A DNA stretch of 64,000 nt from Aquatica leii. Lineage: Eukaryota; Arthropoda; Insecta; Coleoptera; Lampyridae. The stretch lies in contig CM069432.1 of NCBI GenBank assembly GCA_035610365.1, forward strand, positions 165,662,035-165,726,034, written 5' to 3'. The translations under genes were made by a program, and so were the position numbers. Shown in pieces: positions 43,243-53,495 of the stretch. The notes under the pieces are model-generated. The model did not search any database and was not told the origin of the DNA. It saw nothing but the letters and a program-made list of their open reading frames with translations. Positions within the stretch are counted from its first letter, which is position 1. Each line of letters opens with the position of its first letter.

Positions 43243-43287
43243 TACGGCAACGTTTCGTGGTCTTTGAAGTGACCATTTTATCAGGCG
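43243..43287 (-). ncRNA. Degenerate hammerhead-like motif, Penelope family 2
   Basis: Partner of 43547-43590 on the opposite strand. The first box is CUGAUAA, helix II is weakened, and GAAA and ACGUU are kept. Confidence 0.5.
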
Positions 43288-43435
43288 AAATCACTAAATT
43301 ATCGGTTGTGCTTGTCTTAACATTTAAATGCAATTAAAATGCTTAAAAAACTCCATATGTAATTACATCAAAAGAATCTAATTAAAATTTAAATTTACAA
43401 CTTTTATGGTGTAAACAAAACGGAATGTATAAATT

Positions 43436-43477
43436 TGTCTATAAATGTATAAAGATATCTTTATACATTTATAGACA
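43436..43477. repeat. Perfect 42-bp palindrome between the Penelope family 2 arms
   Basis: TGTCTATAAATGTATAAAG and its exact complement meet at a central GATATC. It marks the axis region between the two inverted arms. Confidence 0.9.
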
Positions 43478-43546
43478 TATGGAGTTTTTTAACTATTTTA
43501 ATTGTATTTAAATGTTAAGACAAGCACAACTGATAATTTAGTGATT

Positions 43547-43590
43547 TGGCCTGATGAAGTGGTCACTTCAAAGACCACGAAACGTCGCCG
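43547..43590 (+). ncRNA. Hammerhead-ribozyme-like motif, Penelope family 2 (best copy)
   Basis: The plus strand reads UGGC, CUGAUGA, A, GUGGUC, 8-nt loop, GACCAC, GAAA, ACGU, C, GCCG. Helix II is a perfect 6 bp. Helix I is GCC/GGC plus a G-U pair. ACGU is self-complementary and the cleavage triplet is GUC. The same extra A after CUGAUGA as in family 1 is present. This is the most complete core in the window. Confidence 0.7.
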
Positions 43591-43676
43591 TAATTACGAC
43601 AACTACGGTTGTTTAATTAAATTTAAAAAATCCACACCTAATATCGAAGGCTCTAAGAAGGGAAAAAAGGAACTGA

Positions 43677-44610
43677 AGAATTAATTTATAGGTGATAATA
43701 CGAAATTCAACGAAAACAAATACACTAAAAAGTAATAAATAAGTATTTATTTTAGTTACAATTTACATTAAATCATTCTTTGAAGTCGATGCCAAACATA
43801 TTCGGCTTAATTTTAAAAATTAAACGTAATCCTACGTCAAAGTCATACATGGCATTGACTTCAAAAAGTAATTTCATGTAAATTGCAATCAAATTAAGTA
43901 ATTTTCTCTGTAAAAAAATTTATGATTAAATTTTGTTCTACATTTATTAGTAAAACTTCAACCGCGGGCGTAATCTTCTATTTTCGTCTATATTTAAATA
44001 ACTATTAGAAAACGTTAAGATGATCGAAAGCCGGAGTGGACGGACAAGATAAAACAAATTCTGCGACATTATGGCTTTGAAATTGAAAACCTTTGTTTAC
44101 CAAATAAATATCAACAAACAAGCAGATACTATACCATTTTTGTTATAAAAAAAACGTTTACAAAGGTTTTTCGAATATTTTTTTTAGAAAGTTTACATTA
44201 ACTATGAAAACTATTTTACTTTTTTTTGTCGGATGTATTATCTAGTACTTTGTAAAAAGTATAGTTCAAATACAATGTTATCAAACACACCAATTAGATT
44301 TTAATTTTAGTTGATTCCATAACTATGTTATCACATTAAAAGTGTACCAACTGTTACTTTAACTTTAATGTATTAACAGTTTGTTTAGATTGCTGTTCAA
44401 CTTGCTCTGTAAAGTTTATCAACATTTTTTATATTACATTAGATGCAAGATACTGTCGGCTTTAATTTTAAAATCTATAATTGTAATATTTGCTTTGTTT
44501 AATTAATGTTTTTAAATTTTTTCGGCATTCATACAGTGCTTTTTTTAAGTGTCAAAGATTTACATGATAAAAATATGTACCTTGTGTTGTTTTTTGTAGT
44601 ATACGTATAC
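43677..44610. other. AT-rich spacer, nothing recognised
   Basis: No recognisable coding or repeat signal. Confidence 0.4.
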
Positions 44611-44880
44611 TTTATACTAATTTTTCTATTTTGGAAATTATATGTATAAATAAATTTAGATTACATATTTCCTTTTATTTTATTGATTAGGGAAAACTAC
44701 TTTTTTTTAATAATTTGTTGGCAGCATTTCAAATTAGACATGTTTGATTGCTGTATTTGAATTGTCAAATATCAGTATTGCCAATCTAACAAAGCTACAG
44801 TTCGGGTGCTTTAAAGTGTTACTTTAGACAACTCAAACGAGTTCTTTAAAATACTTGTACCAAAATAAAAAAATGTTTTA
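44611..44880 (+). repeat. Unclassified interspersed repeat R1, copy B
   Basis: Second copy of the repeat at 14488-14778, same orientation, diverged by scattered substitutions and small indels. Probably a non-autonomous element or an old LTR piece. Confidence 0.6.
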
Positions 44881-44902
44881 TTTCTTTATTTCTTCATTAG
44901 AC

Positions 44903-45060
44903 CAGTGGTGCTCAAAGTAGTCCTTACAGAATCATACAGGAAGTTTGTGAAAACTTAAAATTAATTTTAGGATCTTCGAACAATGCCAGAGGGTCCACGC
45001 AAAGTTTAAAATAAAATTTATGACAAATTTTTAGTAATATAAAAGTTAGAATAAATAGCA
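44903..45060 (+). mobile_element. Possible hAT-type terminal fragment
   Basis: CAGTGGTGCTCAAAGTAGTCC resembles the CAGTGGTTCTCAA-type end of many hAT elements. The GGGTCCACGCAAAG block 90 bp inside fits a short non-autonomous copy, but no matching right end or 8-bp duplication was found. Confidence 0.25.
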
Positions 45061-46117
45061 ATGATTTTTACGTCCTAAGTAAAATATAAATATAGACTGA
45101 TGCATAAAATACAAGTAATAACAGGCATCGCGGTGAGTTAGTCCTATCATACAGGTTTACACAGGAACGCAATAGAACCGATACCTGCACCAATTAGTCT
45201 ATAATATGAACTATAAAACAGTCGTGCATCTAATCAACAATTTAGTTCTGTGTTATGAAGGATGTACAGTGCATACAACAAATTTTCCTAGTCTTGAACA
45301 AATAAAGTATAATTTCTTGTACTGTTACGCAGATAGCGTACTTTTGTTACGTAAGTATATTTGAATAAAATTGATATCTCTTTCTAATATAAGTTTCTTA
45401 AGCACAGTTATACCCTTGTTTAAATTGATTAAAAGAATTGTAGCACAGTTATCAGTACAACAATTCCTGCATTCAGGATTTCTTTTTTATTAAAAACTTA
45501 AAAGAGATTGTGAGTTTTCTTAATTAATTATTAATTTTGCTTGAAAAATGAATTGGTACACAATAAGTACATATACACACAATACGTGACATTTACATGA
45601 AACGTTATCCTTTCATCTCAAGTAATTAATTTAAGAAAAAATTACATTGCAGCCATCGACCTAGCAACATCGGAAAGCTACGCTTCCCTCTAGACGAGTA
45701 ATCTGTATACTTTCGCAATGTGTTTTTTTGTCTCAGACATGTAAAAAAAAGGAAGTACATTTGTTTATGTTTACGGTACGCACTAGTTTTCAATTTATGT
45801 TGACATACTTATAACCTTAAATTTTAGAATTGGTTCTAGCAGCATTATTTGAAATACGTAGATATTAAAATTAATTGAATCAAACGTTAAACATCGAATA
45901 TGTATCTTTAGCTTCTAGTAAGAATATGTAAAAGTAAACAAACAAAATGGTCGTTTGTCAAATAGTGCGTACCGTTTGTTTACAAATACGATTTCTATCT
46001 CTTACAATGTTGTGTACACTTTTCAGTCTGTGATTACTCGTCCAGAGAGAAGCATAGCCTTCCGTTGTTACCAGGTTGATGATTGCAGCATTCCATTAAA
46101 AAATATATATTTAACAG
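45061..46117. other. AT-rich spacer, nothing recognised
   Basis: No recognisable coding or repeat signal. Confidence 0.4.
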
Positions 46118-46253
<136 letters not shown>

Positions 46254-46741
46254 GCGCGATATCGTCATTTTTCAATAACACTGTGAATCGTTACTGTGAT
46301 TTTTTGATATCATTGATTTTGAAGCGTGACGTTATCACGACTTTTGTATGGCGTTCTCGAATAACGAAATCCAAATTAATAATGAAACCGTGCCCAATAA
46401 ATGTAGCGAGATATCGCACAGTATCTGATCGCCGCTTCAATATTCATATCATTACCGAAAACAAAAACTTTGCAACACCCAACCAGTAAACAGTGCAGAT
46501 CAAATATCATTCTTCACGAAATCACGATTTCACAACAAACACGAAATAACGATTTCACAATAACATGACCAAATGTGAAAAGTTACGACTTTGTAATATC
46601 ACTAATATTTATACAAATTCGTAAAAGTCGTTTTTCGTGATTTCATGGTATCAGTAAAAAAATCACAGTTTGTAAAATATCTCTCATCACTAGATATATA
46701 TATTTTCATATATCTTTTTGGGTCCTTTTTTTTCAGATAAC

Positions 46742-48177
46742 AGTATGAAGCAGCTAAAAAAATCCGACAATATAGTGTTGAATATATGAAATATGGATTT
46801 ATTCCGTCACCAGGAAATAGTACTTTACCTATGTGTCTTTAATGTAATAAAGCGATGTCAAACGATTCAATGAAACCTTCTATGCTTAAGGAACATTTCA
46901 TAAAAATCCATAGTGGCAAAAAAGATAAGAATTTAACGTTTTTTCAAACAATCAAAAAAAAATTGAAAACACCGACATTGCAACTCATAAAGACAACATA
47001 AGAGAGACGACGATAAACTGTGTGCTTTTTATAATATTTTTTTAATAATTGCGAAGTCCGGAAAGCCGCAACTATTAGTGAAGAACTTATTCCGTAAGTG
47101 AGGTAATACGCATCGTGTTGCACAAACCAGGTTTCGATATTATAAAAAGAATTCAACTGAGTAATAATACTGTACTAAGAAGGATACCAGGATTATCAGG
47201 AAACGAAGCTCTACTTTTAGCTTATATGAGATTTGTAAAAAAAGAAAAATTTTCCCAAGAATTGCTATCTGCTAAATGTTTAAAAACTTATATTAAAGGT
47301 AAAACGTTATGTACTGAATTAAAAAAATTTCCATGTAAAATGCTATAATTTGTTTGGAAAATGATAATCGTTTACTACTAAGCACAGAAGTACGTTGGTT
47401 ATTTAAAAGTTCATGTTTGGATCGCTTCTATTCGTTCTTTGATTTAGTGTTGGAATTTCTGGAGAGTAAAGACAATGATTTGTGGCACAATTTAATTGTC
47501 TCAAAAAATGACATCGCTTATATGACTGATTTCTTTGGCAGATTTAACGAAACTAATTTAAAACTACAAGGTGACACATTAAATTTAATCAAAGCTAAAA
47601 GTGTAATATCTGCGTTTATTGCAAAACTTTTGCTCTACAAACAAAACTTGAGAAGAGGAGAATGCTCTCAGTTTCCAAATCTTTCAAAATTGCAACATAG
47701 AGATAAAAATTTGTTTGTTTATTGTCAACACATAACGGCGCTTTATTCGGACCTTAACGAAAGATTTGAAAACTTTCTTCACTTAGTTATTCTAGACTGA
47801 ATGATGAACCCTTTTGTAAGTAATCAAGCTCAGAGCTCAAAAACAGATAAATACATACTAATACACGAGCAATTTATTGAATTATCCACAAATGAACAGC
47901 TAAAACCAATGTTTAAACAAGGATACGACAACTTCTGGTTACAAAAACAGATCCAAATTTTATATCCAGCTGTATGGGTTATTGTACAAAAGCTCGTGGG
48001 GATTTGCGGTTGCTGCTCACAAACATTAACTCGAGCATAAATACACTTATAACATCCCATCAAGTTGATCCAAGTCATTCAATTTTTTTTTTGTATTTTA
48101 AAACAAGATTGCGGATTTCTATTTTGTTAGTTCAAAAACAATTAGCTTTTCATCAATTTTTACTATGTAAATGCTAA
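46742..48177 (+). pseudogene. ZBED-type hAT transposase remnant
   Basis: The plus strand reads KKIRQYSVEYMKYGFIPSPG and a BED-type finger CNKAMSNDSMKPSMLKEHF with its second His in KIH. From 47354 it is open for 148 codons: LLLSTEVRWLFKSSCLDRFY, FNETNLKLQGDTLNLIKAKS, FPNLSKLQHRDKNLF, then a TGA where relatives have Trp, then MNPFVSNQ and FWLQKQIQILYPAV. The order is that of ZBED5/SCAND3-type hAT transposases. The middle catalytic region is reduced and broken. No terminal repeats or target duplication were identified. A tiny Penelope family 1 pair follows at 48207. Confidence 0.75.
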
Positions 48178-48206
48178 TAGCCCAAATTTAAAAAAAAACA
48201 AAATGT

Positions 48207-48273
48207 AATAGCGAAGGCTTCCACGGCCGGAATTTGGACACGGTCTAAACCCGGAAGACATTCTTATCTTAGT
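48207..48273. mobile_element. Miniature Penelope family 1 inverted pair
   Basis: 48207-48236 is the extreme 3' end on the minus strand (GTAATAGCGAAGGCTTCC on the plus strand). 48237-48273 is the nearby inverted segment (ACGGTCTAAACCCGGAAGAC to CTTATCTTAGT). Both flanks carry AATGT (48202-48206 and 48274-48278). It is a 67-bp insertion made only of two inverted terminal scraps. Confidence 0.7.
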
Positions 48274-48278
48274 AATGT

Positions 48279-49650
48279 ACACATATTATCTAAAGCTAAA
48301 TTTAAACAGTTTATATTTTTTGCAATAAGTCACTGTCAATTAATTCATACGCACTCAAACTAAATCGCCGTGTATGTAACAGTTTTAAAAAACATGAGAT
48401 AACGATTACAACATTCTATGGGTAAATTAAATACAAATTTGAAATTATTTAGAAGAAACTTTTAATAGTTCCGTATATGTGTCATATATTATTATGCGTT
48501 TTACACAAGTATGAATAATAAATTATATTAATTAATTTAATATCTTATATAAGTGTGTTTATTTGAATGGTTTTACTTAAAAAAATCAGATTTGTTTAAA
48601 CTTGAATATTTTCAACTCACTTTCAAAGATTATTCAGTGACGTGTTTCTTAATACCGCTTTTACTATATATGTACATATATGTATAATTACATAACTGTT
48701 GACGATGTATTGGGCATCACCATTGATATCACTTTTGCACTTAAAAAATCATTTTTAACAGCTTTATTAATATGTTTTATGGCGTTATTTTGTTAACTTC
48801 GACTTATTAATTTGTTCACAAAATTGTTTTTTATTTTCAAGATATCTTAAAAACAGTGTATTGTCCGCCCTACAAGATTTCTCACAAAGAAGTTTTAGTT
48901 CTTTTATATACCGTTAAAAGTGTGCTTATAAAACTCTAAAAGTTTTCTTTCAAACTGCTTCAAAAATACTAAAAATATTTTTTGAAAATATATTAAAAAC
49001 CTGCTGTAGAGGTTACAAAGATTTATATAATATTTGTTATATAAAATATAGATGTCATAAATATCGTTATAAATTATAAGCCGCATTAAAAATAATTTTG
49101 TAATAATAAATTAATTAACTACATTAAAACTTGACTACAAAAAATTATATAATAATTCTAGTTAAATTATTAGTATTAGCAACTCTCAATTCTAAAATTG
49201 TTTTAGTGACTAAAAAACAAAATAAAACATCTACAAATTAAAAGATTAAACTATTTGAGAAGATTGAATTAGAACGTTTCGATAATATTCGCAAATGTCG
49301 TTTAGCGAGTTATTAGAACAAACATTTACCTAAAAAAGAAATTAAAAATTTGTCATTTTTAAGAATCAAATAAAACTAAATTTACATAGAATATTATTAC
49401 GCAACGTACATTATTATTCTTAAAATTATGGGAGACTTTTTAATAAGGAATATTTTTAACTAAAACAATTTCAATCTTAAGATTATTTAAACTAAGAGTA
49501 TAAGCACTAAGTAAGAATAATTTTGTTTGCCCCGAAACTCAATTTTCAAACCTAAACCCATGCAAATATAAGTAGCGTGTAAAAAAGTTTATTTTTTAAA
49601 ACTGTTAATAACGATCTTTCTAATTATTAACTCACAATATTCTTTATTAA
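48279..49650. other. AT-rich spacer, nothing recognised
   Basis: No recognisable coding or repeat signal. Confidence 0.4.
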
Positions 49651-49690
49651 GACAACGTTTTGTGCTACAGATGTATGCACTTCATCAAGC
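49651..49690 (-). ncRNA. Degenerate hammerhead-like motif, possible third Penelope family
   Basis: The minus strand reads CUUGAUGA, A, GUGC-AUACAUCUGUA-GCAC, AAAA, ACGUUGUC. Helix II (GUGC/GCAC, extended by UACA/UGUA) and the ACGUU junction match the Penelope hammerhead layout. The first box has an extra U and GAAA has become AAAA. No coding remnant is nearby. Confidence 0.4.
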
Positions 49691-50299
49691 CAATAACATT
49701 ACTAAAGAAGTGGATGAAACAATTATAGACCTATTTCATATGTATGATATTTAAAACCTAAGTCCCATTGATTTGACATGTTCAAATTTTTCTGTAAAAA
49801 ATGGCGTTTGCGGAACAACGAAATATTTAATATGGCTTGGTTTTCTTGCACAAAAAGGTTAACTTTAGTAGTCTTCGCATGATGTTTTAAAAATTATTAA
49901 TACAAGGTGGTTAAAAAAAAGAGAATAAAAATTAACAGTAAGAAACCTCAAAAGTCACTTTTTTCAAATGGGAACAATTTATTTTTTATAATTTTATCAT
50001 ATTAAACATTGAACAGTAGAACAACTTTATATTTTTCAAAATAGTTGGCAATTTATCATTTTTCTATTAAAAATATGTCTTAAACGTTCGGTTAGTACAA
50101 GTTGCCTATGACGGCGCTTGAACAAACCAAATGCTAGAGAATTTTAAAATTTATTTAAATGTGATAATTTAATTACAAGCTACAGTACATAAAAATACGG
50201 CTGTTATTAACAACAAAAAATGTTGAAGTAGCAATTTTGGAACATCATAATAAATAAATATACTTCCAAAGATTATTTAAATAAAAGTTCAAATAGAAG
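49691..50299. other. AT-rich spacer, nothing recognised
   Basis: No recognisable coding or repeat signal. Confidence 0.35.
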
Positions 50300-50770
50300 T
50301 CGTACTGTTTGGTTTTAGGTTTGCTGGACCTTCTCAATGTAGCTCTTCGCCGCGTGTAACCTTGTTGGTGAGGTGTAGATTTTAGTGGGCCGTATGCCCT
50401 CTTGTATACTAGCAACTTGTTGTCCACATTGTTTTTTTCCATAATCAAGTACAACTTGGGTGCGATTACTGATGCTTTTGCTGCAACATTGTGTAGTTGC
50501 CTTTTCCATGACAGGCACTTATTCAGAACAAGGACTACATACTTTGCTTTGTCTTTATATCATCAGTTTTATTTTAGTACTATTTCGTTGAGATTAAGCT
50601 GCATTTATGAGATGCGAATTTTTCTCGCCTTTTTCTCTAACTAAAAAACAAGTTCTATCATTCAGATACTCAGTTCCATTATCACATCTTAGTTTCTTTG
50701 TAGTTTTACCAGTCAAATTCTCAATTTTATTTATATACTCTACAAAACTCTACAAAAATATAAACTACAG
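50300..50770 (-). mobile_element. Ty1/copia-type fossil, integrase fragment
   Basis: One minus-strand frame reads YINKIENLTGKTTKKLRCDN followed by GTEYLND, the copia integrase core block around the second catalytic Asp. Further on a VMEKATTQCCSKSIS segment may match the ENR-L--KAR-ML region. No LTR or other domain is present. It is an old, truncated and broken fragment. Confidence 0.65.
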
Positions 50771-51222
50771 TCTTGGACCTTATAGTATAAACTTTAATGT
50801 CCACTTGCACCGTTACAGTAAAGCCAAGATTTAAACTAAAATCTGACTTCAAGTGTTTGGTATTGCTTGCACCGTAACAAATGCTTGCATTAAAGTCGAC
50901 TTTAATAAAATCTAGTAGTTTGGTGTCTTAAAGATGACAACGTAAAAAAACACAAAACCGTTAAAAAACTTGAAAGTTTGGTGACGTTTGTAGTTTGACA
51001 CAAGTTAATTTTTTGAAAATTAATTTTTTTGTTAAATAACATCAATTGGTAAGTAGTTAGTTCTTATTTTTTTACATATTTAAATATTTAATAAATGATG
51101 TAATTATAATATAACGTGGTATTTATAGCTTCACTATCACTTCATACACGATGAAGAACAAAGGTAATAGAATTAGAGCTCCAAGATTTGAAGCAGCAGA
51201 GAAAAGATAATATTTAATATAA

Positions 51223-51522
51223 TTGAAAAGTATGCTCATAATATTGAAAATAAAAAAAACGGATGCAGTACCCAGCGAAGAAAAAAACAAAGCTTGGGTT
51301 GCAGTTGCTGCAGAATTAAATAAACCTTGCCCAAGTAGTCATTACAGGACTACGGAATCAATAAGTAAGTTCTGGAAAAATTCTAAGAAAAGGGCAAGAT
51401 ATCAAGCTGCACAGGAGAGACAAGAAAGACTAAAAACTGGGGGAGGTACACTTAAAGTTGAGATGAAAAATCAGTATTATGACACAGTATTGTCTTATCA
51501 TAAATGGAAAAACTGTATTTGA
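51223..51522 (+). pseudogene. Harbinger Myb/SANT-like DNA-binding protein remnant
   Basis: The frame reads IKKTDAVPSEEKNKAWVAVA, then AELNKPCPSSHYRTTESISK and FWKNSKKRARYQAAQERQER, the trihelix/MADF-like domain that accompanies insect Harbinger nucleases and binds element ends. The true start is probably upstream (RFEAAEK near 51190 is in another frame). After 51522 the text continues in another frame (FDHENPFDNDKVGDVSAIES), so there is one frameshift. Confidence 0.75.
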
Positions 51523-51999
51523 TCATGAAAACCCTTTTGACAACGACAAGGTGGGCGACGTCAGTGCAATTGAAAGTGGCAACGGTGGGGATGTAACTTT
51601 ACTTTAATTAATTGTTTTCTCGTTTACAATTTTTTTTTAGAACTCTCAGAAAGTTGTTTTAATAATAAACACTCGAAAGCTAGTTGTTCGATGTCAAGTA
51701 GCAATGTAAAAAGGCCATTAGAAGATTTACCAAATACCACTTGTAAAAAGTATCAATCAGACCACATTCAAACTTCCTTAACTTCTGCAATATTATGTAA
51801 CACAGCAACTATAATTGTAAATCTCGCTTGCAATTTTATTCTCATTCTATTTGCAATTACAGGAAACCTTCTTTTCCATTCCCCAAACATTCTGTCTACA
51901 CAATTTCTAGTTTTAATATGTGAGTCATTATAACCATCACCTAAAAATATTTAGCTAATTAATTTAATAAGTAACATTTATTTTTTACTTAAAAGTACA

Positions 52000-52680
52000 C
52001 TATTACGAAAATGTCCAGCATCAAATCGTAGCATCATGAACAGATCCAACCCACCTTGCTACAATATCAAGAATCTTTAATTTTGAATTACATACAGCTT
52101 GTACATTTATAGAAAATTTGTCTTTTCGATTTCTAAAAATCTCTCCATCATGGCCGCCTGGAGACTGCATTAAAACGTGGGTGCAATAAATAGCTTCAAT
52201 TCTCTTTGCGTTTCCTCAATTTCATTTTCCTGTGGCATTCTTAGATATCTGTTACTTAATCTGGCAATTGCTTCAGATACCCGAAGAACAATTCGGGAAA
52301 CTTTGCAAGCGACATGGCATTATAGTAATAAGAAAACTTCCTGATGCGTAAAAGCGTAAACAAGTTAATAGTTGATTAACTGGTGCCACACACGGATTTC
52401 TGAATAAATTAAAATATTTTCAATACAAAGCTAAGGTATTAACACAAATTCTAAACATACATATCACTTGGATATTCAATTTGTTCTTCAATAAGAGGTA
52501 GAACATTTAGAATAGTTCTTTTGTTACATGATATCGTTGAAAAAAACTTAATTCGTCTAGGTCATAAAAATCTTCTGTTCTGCTGTATTGTATCCTCCGT
52601 GGAAATCCAAAATCAATTATTTGTAACACGTCAAAGTCGTCGTCAAATAGATCATCCCATACAATAAACTCCATCATACT
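52000..52680 (-). pseudogene. Harbinger (HARBI1-like) DDE nuclease remnant
   Basis: The minus strand starts MMEFIVWDDLFDDDFDVLQI near 52677, then DLDELSFFQRYHVTKELF; later NQLLTLLRFYASGSF, then QSPGGHDGEIFRNRKDKFSI and NVQAVCNSKLKILDIVARWV, then GSVHDATIF with the catalytic Asp. This is the DDE_4 core order. There are stops and small frame changes, and the C-terminal third is missing. Confidence 0.8.
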
Positions 52681-52886
52681 TATTTAAAAAAATTCAAATA
52701 AAGTTTTCGAAAACATTCGACGTCAAACATTTACAGTGTTGCCAAATGTTTCAAACAAATATTCTAGGCTTTACTATATACGGTTCTAGCAATATCGTAT
52801 AAAACCCTACTGTTTAAAACCTGGATTTACAAAGTTGAGATTTATCTGAAAAACGGTGCAAGTAGGCATAAGTGTTTTTATTAAAT

Positions 52887-53495
52887 ATAGCGGACCCGAC
52901 AGACTTCGTACTGTCAAAAAGATTTTTAATATTGCAATTTTTTGTTCCTACGTATTTTATAGTCGGGGCAAAAAATTCTCCTGAACAGAACCGTCACCCT
53001 GGTGATAGGACGTTGTGAATAAAAAATAATTAAATAAAACATATTATATAAGGATTTAAAAGTAATCGCTTTATTGTTAATCATGTGAATCATAATTATT
53101 AACAAAAAATATTTTTATTATCATTGTAGTGTTTTATGATATACGATGTTTTTTGTTTGATTACCTGGCGCATAGACAAACAAATCTGATGGTTTTCCAA
53201 CACGGGAACAGGCAACATACAATTGACCATGTGAGAAACATGGGTTTTCCCGATTAATACCACAAACACTTAATGATTGCCCCTGGGACTTGTTTATGGT
53301 CATAGCAAAAGCAAGCCGCACTAGAAACTGTAGTCGTTTAAACTGAAATGGCACATCAGTCGGAATCATTGGGATGCGCGGTATGAGAACATCTTCTCCT
53401 TTATACTTTCCTTTGAGTATAGTTGCTTCTATCACGTTGTTTAATAATTTTTTTATCGCTAACCGTGTTCCGCTACCCAGCAAGCACAAACTGAC
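52887..53495 (-). mobile_element. Helitron 3' end, 5'-truncated
   Basis: The minus strand carries the last part of the Rep/helicase gene and a 3' terminus of the form ACGAAGTCTGTCGGGTCCGC followed by TAT, close to the CTRR-type end of insect Helitrons (CTAT here). The 3' end lies 18 bp from the Harbinger right end. Everything upstream of the helicase C-terminus is absent. Confidence 0.8.
53121..53489 (-). pseudogene. Helitron helicase C-terminus (Pif1-like)
   Basis: A 122-codon uninterrupted stretch reads GTRLAIKKLLNNVIEATILK, then LIPRIPMIPTDVPFQFKRLQ, FAMTINKSQGQSLSVCGINR and HGQLYVACSRVGKPSDLFVY. It contains the TINKSQGQ and YVACSRV helicase motifs at the end of the Pif1-type domain of Helitron transposases. 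The Rep nuclease and helicase motifs I-IV are missing. The uninterrupted frame suggests a recent copy. Confidence 0.88.

Larger units (their letters stand above)
43163..43676. mobile_element. Penelope family 2 terminal repeats, head-to-head inverted pair
   Basis: Arms 43163-43361 (minus) and 43472-43676 (plus) are about 200-bp inverted repeats that face outward. Each carries a hammerhead-like core, an ATTACGACAACTACGGTTG-type block, and the AATCCACACCTAATATCG-type end. The 110-bp centre is AT-rich and contains a perfect 42-bp palindrome. No coding part is present. The sequence differs from family 1, but the layout is the same: 3' ends outward, 5' sides joined. It resembles a Penelope terminal pair from which the coding body is lost. 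Confidence 0.65.
50798..52868. mobile_element. PIF/Harbinger transposon with intact ends
   Basis: The termini are TGTCCACTTGCACCGTT (50798) and the inverse of TGCCTACTTGCACCGTT (ending 52868), flanked by TAA on both sides (50795-50797 and 52869-52871), the 3-bp duplication expected of this superfamily. It carries the usual two genes in divergent-end layout: a Myb/SANT-like DNA-binding protein on the plus strand and a DDE nuclease on the minus strand. 2071 bp. Both genes are damaged. Confidence 0.88.

Noticed and set aside
43076-43684. Mirror-image frames KTSTTDNLVI... on both strands
   Set aside because: They run through the hammerhead-like cores and terminal repeats of Penelope family 2; similarity comes from the inverted repeat.
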